Made by a program: the position numbers and the translations under genes. 62,000 nucleotides of DNA from contig WPIO01000019.1 of the NCBI GenBank assembly GCA_009760855.2, forward strand, positions 2,787,501 to 2,849,500, read 5' to 3'. This DNA comes from Cristatella mucedo. Taxonomy: Eukaryota; Bryozoa; Phylactolaemata; Cristatellidae. The notes under the pieces are model-generated. The model had not been told where the DNA came from. It did not search any database and worked only from the letters and a program-made list of their open reading frames with translations. This document shows, piece by piece, positions 59,396 through 62,000 of this stretch (positions within the stretch are counted from its first letter, which is position 1; each line of letters opens with the position of its first letter).

Positions 59396-59622
59396 ATGTA
59401 ATGTAATGTATCTCCGTCTTTAACTCCACAAAGTCACAGAGACCATGTGGGTGTTACGCAGGAGAGTTTTGTATAGCGCACTCACAGCCTAAGCGGCTTT
59501 CGTTACGCATTCAGTAGCCAACAGATTTCGTCTCACAATAAAGAGAAAGTGGGAAGCATAGCAGTCAGGAGAGCAGTTGAGGTAGTGAGTAGCATGGAAG
59601 TAGCAGCTCAGGACTGCTGCTA
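59396..59622 (-). mobile_element. Family B LINE 3' end with AATGT tail
   Basis: The plus strand has aatgtaatgtaatgt at 59395-59409, then the complement of family B: ctccacaaagtcacagagaccatgtgggtgttacgcagg through tagcatggaagtagcag. It is nearly identical to 9350-9560. Confidence 0.82.
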
Positions 59623-59759
59623 GGCAGTCTAAATCCATGGACGTTAACTGTGTTGATGATAGGCCTTCCGCCTTCATCATGGAAAAAATCGCATGTACAT
59701 GCCTCCGTGTTGACATCCTCGTTATGCAAGCGCTGTCGAAACCTGCATCTTCCATTAAG

Positions 59760-60660
59760 AAATGTTTCAAGATGTCGATAAATTGAGTATCATAATTAAG
59801 GCCGGAAGAAAAATAGCTCCTTTCCTACAGACCTTATACAATCCCCTCTTGTCTTCACTGGCAGACAAACGTAACCAATCCAAAACTCTTAATATTTACT
59901 GCTCCCCGGACAAAGGGGTTGTTCATCTTGGCCATAGTCTCACTGATATTTAACAAGCTTGGATTGGATTCTGAGGTCCTAGTTAACTATCGTCCAGTCT
60001 GTCTTCAGCTTTTTAGTCCAAGATTTTCGAAAAGGTTGTCGCTGAGCAGCTTGTCAAACATATAGAATATAGAATAAGTTATAAAACATATAGAAATAGT
60101 AAGTTATCAAACATATAGAATAAGTTATCACAGCATTTCATTTCACTCGTGAGTTCAGTTGGAAACACGGTAACTACTCTCCTCCGGGTAACCAACGACA
60201 TCCTACTTAAACGATTGGGAATAATGGGCAGACCAAAAACATTTTGCATTGCAATTTGTTGGTAGTGCCACTACCTTGTTCCTGCTCGATCTATCGACAG
60301 CATTCGATGCTAAATATCCCAACATCCTACTTTAACGATTAAAAGCAACGGTCAGTCTCGCTGATGATGCTCTGGTTAGGTTCGAATTGCACTTGTCCAA
60401 TCATGTCCAATTTATGTCGGGTGGAGGTCAAGTCTCATCAAGCAGACTTAAATCACATGTGGATTTCCGCATGATTCTGTTTTAGGCACTTTGCAGATCT
60501 CCATTTATATTTATAATGTGCCTATGACATCGTTGGCATTATCACATTACATTACATCCCATGTGCTATAACTTATATACCAAGACACCAAGCTATGATG
60601 GTCATTTAAACAATTGAATCAGCCGTGGCGACTAATAAATATAATATCTGCTTTGAAACC
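59760..60660 (+). mobile_element. Old LINE (CR1/L2-like) RT N-terminal and core remnant
   Basis: Plus strand in broken frames: NYRPV..QLF, SKRLS.., LLRVTNDILLKRLGIMG, FLLDLSTAFDA, then the complement of SYLSGR-like residues. The ACATT repeat at 60541-60557 could be the tail of a family B copy. Confidence 0.6.
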
Positions 60661-60822
60661 ATTCGTGTAGTTTGATCCGCGAAGCAGAGAGCCAGCCGAT
60701 GCCCAGCACCAACAGTTTATTACCACGCGCGGAGCCCCAGGGCACACGGCTCCTTTCGGCCCCCTCTCCCACTCGACTCCCCGCCACCACCACTCATCCT
60801 CTCAGTTGGTGGGAGAACAAAA

Positions 60823-60932
60823 CCGGCCTGTCCCTAGGCCACAGCCGTCAGGCCACAGCTGGGCACCGGCCTGTCCCTAGGCCACAGCCGTCAGGCCACA
60901 GCTGGGCACCGGCTTGTCCCTAGGCCACAGCC
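60823..60932. repeat. 43-bp minisatellite, about 2.6 copies
   Basis: The unit cctgtccctaggccacagccgtcaggccacagctgggcaccgg is repeated with almost no differences (the third copy has cttg for cctg). Confidence 0.92.
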
Positions 60933-61239
60933 ACCAGCTGTTAGACCCTGGGGTGGTTTAAGGTACTACCGGTCTTGCCTTCACTGGCAGTGTGCCGGCG
61001 AGCCCAGCGATGCGAACCATGCAGAGAGCCACAAACCACAATTCGATCGCGGATTTCGGTCCTATTTTCTTAATGATTATAAAACATAATTGTTCATTAG
61101 ACACCATAAAAAAGCGACTAGAGTAATAGATTTCACTCTTCTAGTTGGTGCAGCTGTACTGCGACCGTCATCAAGTGTTGGTAACTTAAGTGACTGCTGA
61201 GTACTTCCACAGCAGGTCGTTACTGTAACTATCCTTGTC

Positions 61240-61830
61240 AGGGATTAGCGACTACCTACAGCAATAGCCGGCTAGCAATTTTACTAGCTCCCTGGCTCTT
61301 TCTAGACTTGACTACTGCTGCTCAGTTTTGGCTCGGTCACTGATAAGCTACTAAGCCTATAAAGCTGGTGATGAATATGGCAGTAAGATTGGTTAATAAA
61401 TTCAAGAAATTCAGCCGACTGCCTGTTCCTAAAGGAAATGAAACGGCTACCGGTTGATTAAAGAGTGCAAGCTAAATTTTTCCTCTGACCCATGAAGCCC
61501 GCCAAATCTAGCTGAATTGCTGCACACTGAATCTGTCTCCGCTTGCCCACGGGTGCTCTGTAGACAAGTAATAAGCTGTTCTAACCCTTCGCATAAATAT
61601 TCTTGGCAACAGAAGCTTTTGCTCTGCAGGTCAGAGACTGTGGAATTCATTTCCACAATTCTTGTACTGCACATTTTCTAGTGCTGTCAACTGTGGCGAA
61701 TATTTTCCATCAGTCTTGCGCTGCTACTTTCATGGGAGACGCACAGTCAGAGTCAGCCAACTTTATGCCAGTCCCACAGCAGCCCCAGCGCTGCCCAATC
61801 ACTATGTGCTACTGCCAATGTCATTAGCGT
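61240..61830 (+). mobile_element. Family B-like LINE ORF C-terminal fragment
   Basis: Plus strand: MNMAVRLVNKF, LNCCTLNLSPLAHGCSVDK, then NRSFCSAGQRLWNSFPQFL, which matches the 9401-9721 reading on the other strand. It has broken frames and no tail seen before the end of the match. Confidence 0.65.
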
Positions 61831-62000
61831 TCTGCCACAATAACCCTCAAACATGCGATTAGCAAACGACTTAGAGGCTGCGGTCCTATGAAAGAATGAG
61901 CATTCGTAGACAGCCACCCAATTTGTCAGAACAGCCGGTGTACTTGCAGCCCACAGGGTTAGGAGCGTTTCTCACTGAAAGCATCTGCCTCTCACAAGGT

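Noticed and set aside
60823-60932. CRISPR-like array
   Set aside because: Direct tandem copies with no spacers, in an animal genome; a minisatellite.

Overview
The window is from an animal nuclear genome. It has GT-AG introns, heavy microsatellite content, decayed non-LTR retrotransposons of the CR1/L2 type and of the R2/NeSL type (restriction-like endonuclease), tRNA-derived SINEs, and a dead hAT transposon. The presence of a motile-cilia gene and the repeat mix suggest an invertebrate metazoan, but I cannot name the phylum from sequence alone.

The main gene is on the minus strand. It is an apparently complete CCDC40 orthologue (axonemal coiled-coil protein, partner of CCDC39 in the 96-nm ruler). 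I place 18 exons between 50910 (start codon) and 14310 (stop). All 17 junctions have GT-AG signals with matching phase, and the coding sum is 3243 nt, or 1080 residues. Exon 1 (17 nt, MADRS) is the least certain. An X-box-like half site lies just upstream of the proposed ATG. The introns hold most of the microsatellites and several LINE/SINE copies.

Upstream of CCDC40, also on the minus strand, are a decayed ZMYM1-type hAT transposase (about 51.5-53.65 kb) and the last three exons of an SLC36-like (Aa_trans family) amino-acid transporter (58712-56251). Its 5' exons were not found and probably lie beyond the right edge.

The left end (1-13.3 kb) is a transposon graveyard. A plus-strand R2/NeSL-like element (about 7.26-12.12 kb) can be followed from before the RT domain to its C-terminal endonuclease. 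It is split by four later insertions: a SINE, a family B LINE and two family A LINE fragments. Family A LINEs (CR1/L2-like) end in a conserved 3' hairpin plus an (ATT)n tail. Family B LINEs end in (ACATT)n. SINE1 is tRNA-derived and common. SINE2 joins a tRNA-like head to the 3' hairpin of the family A LINE, so it probably uses that LINE's enzyme.

The right end (59-62 kb) holds LINE debris and a 43-bp minisatellite. I found no rRNA, functional tRNA, CRISPR array, or other recognisable host gene.
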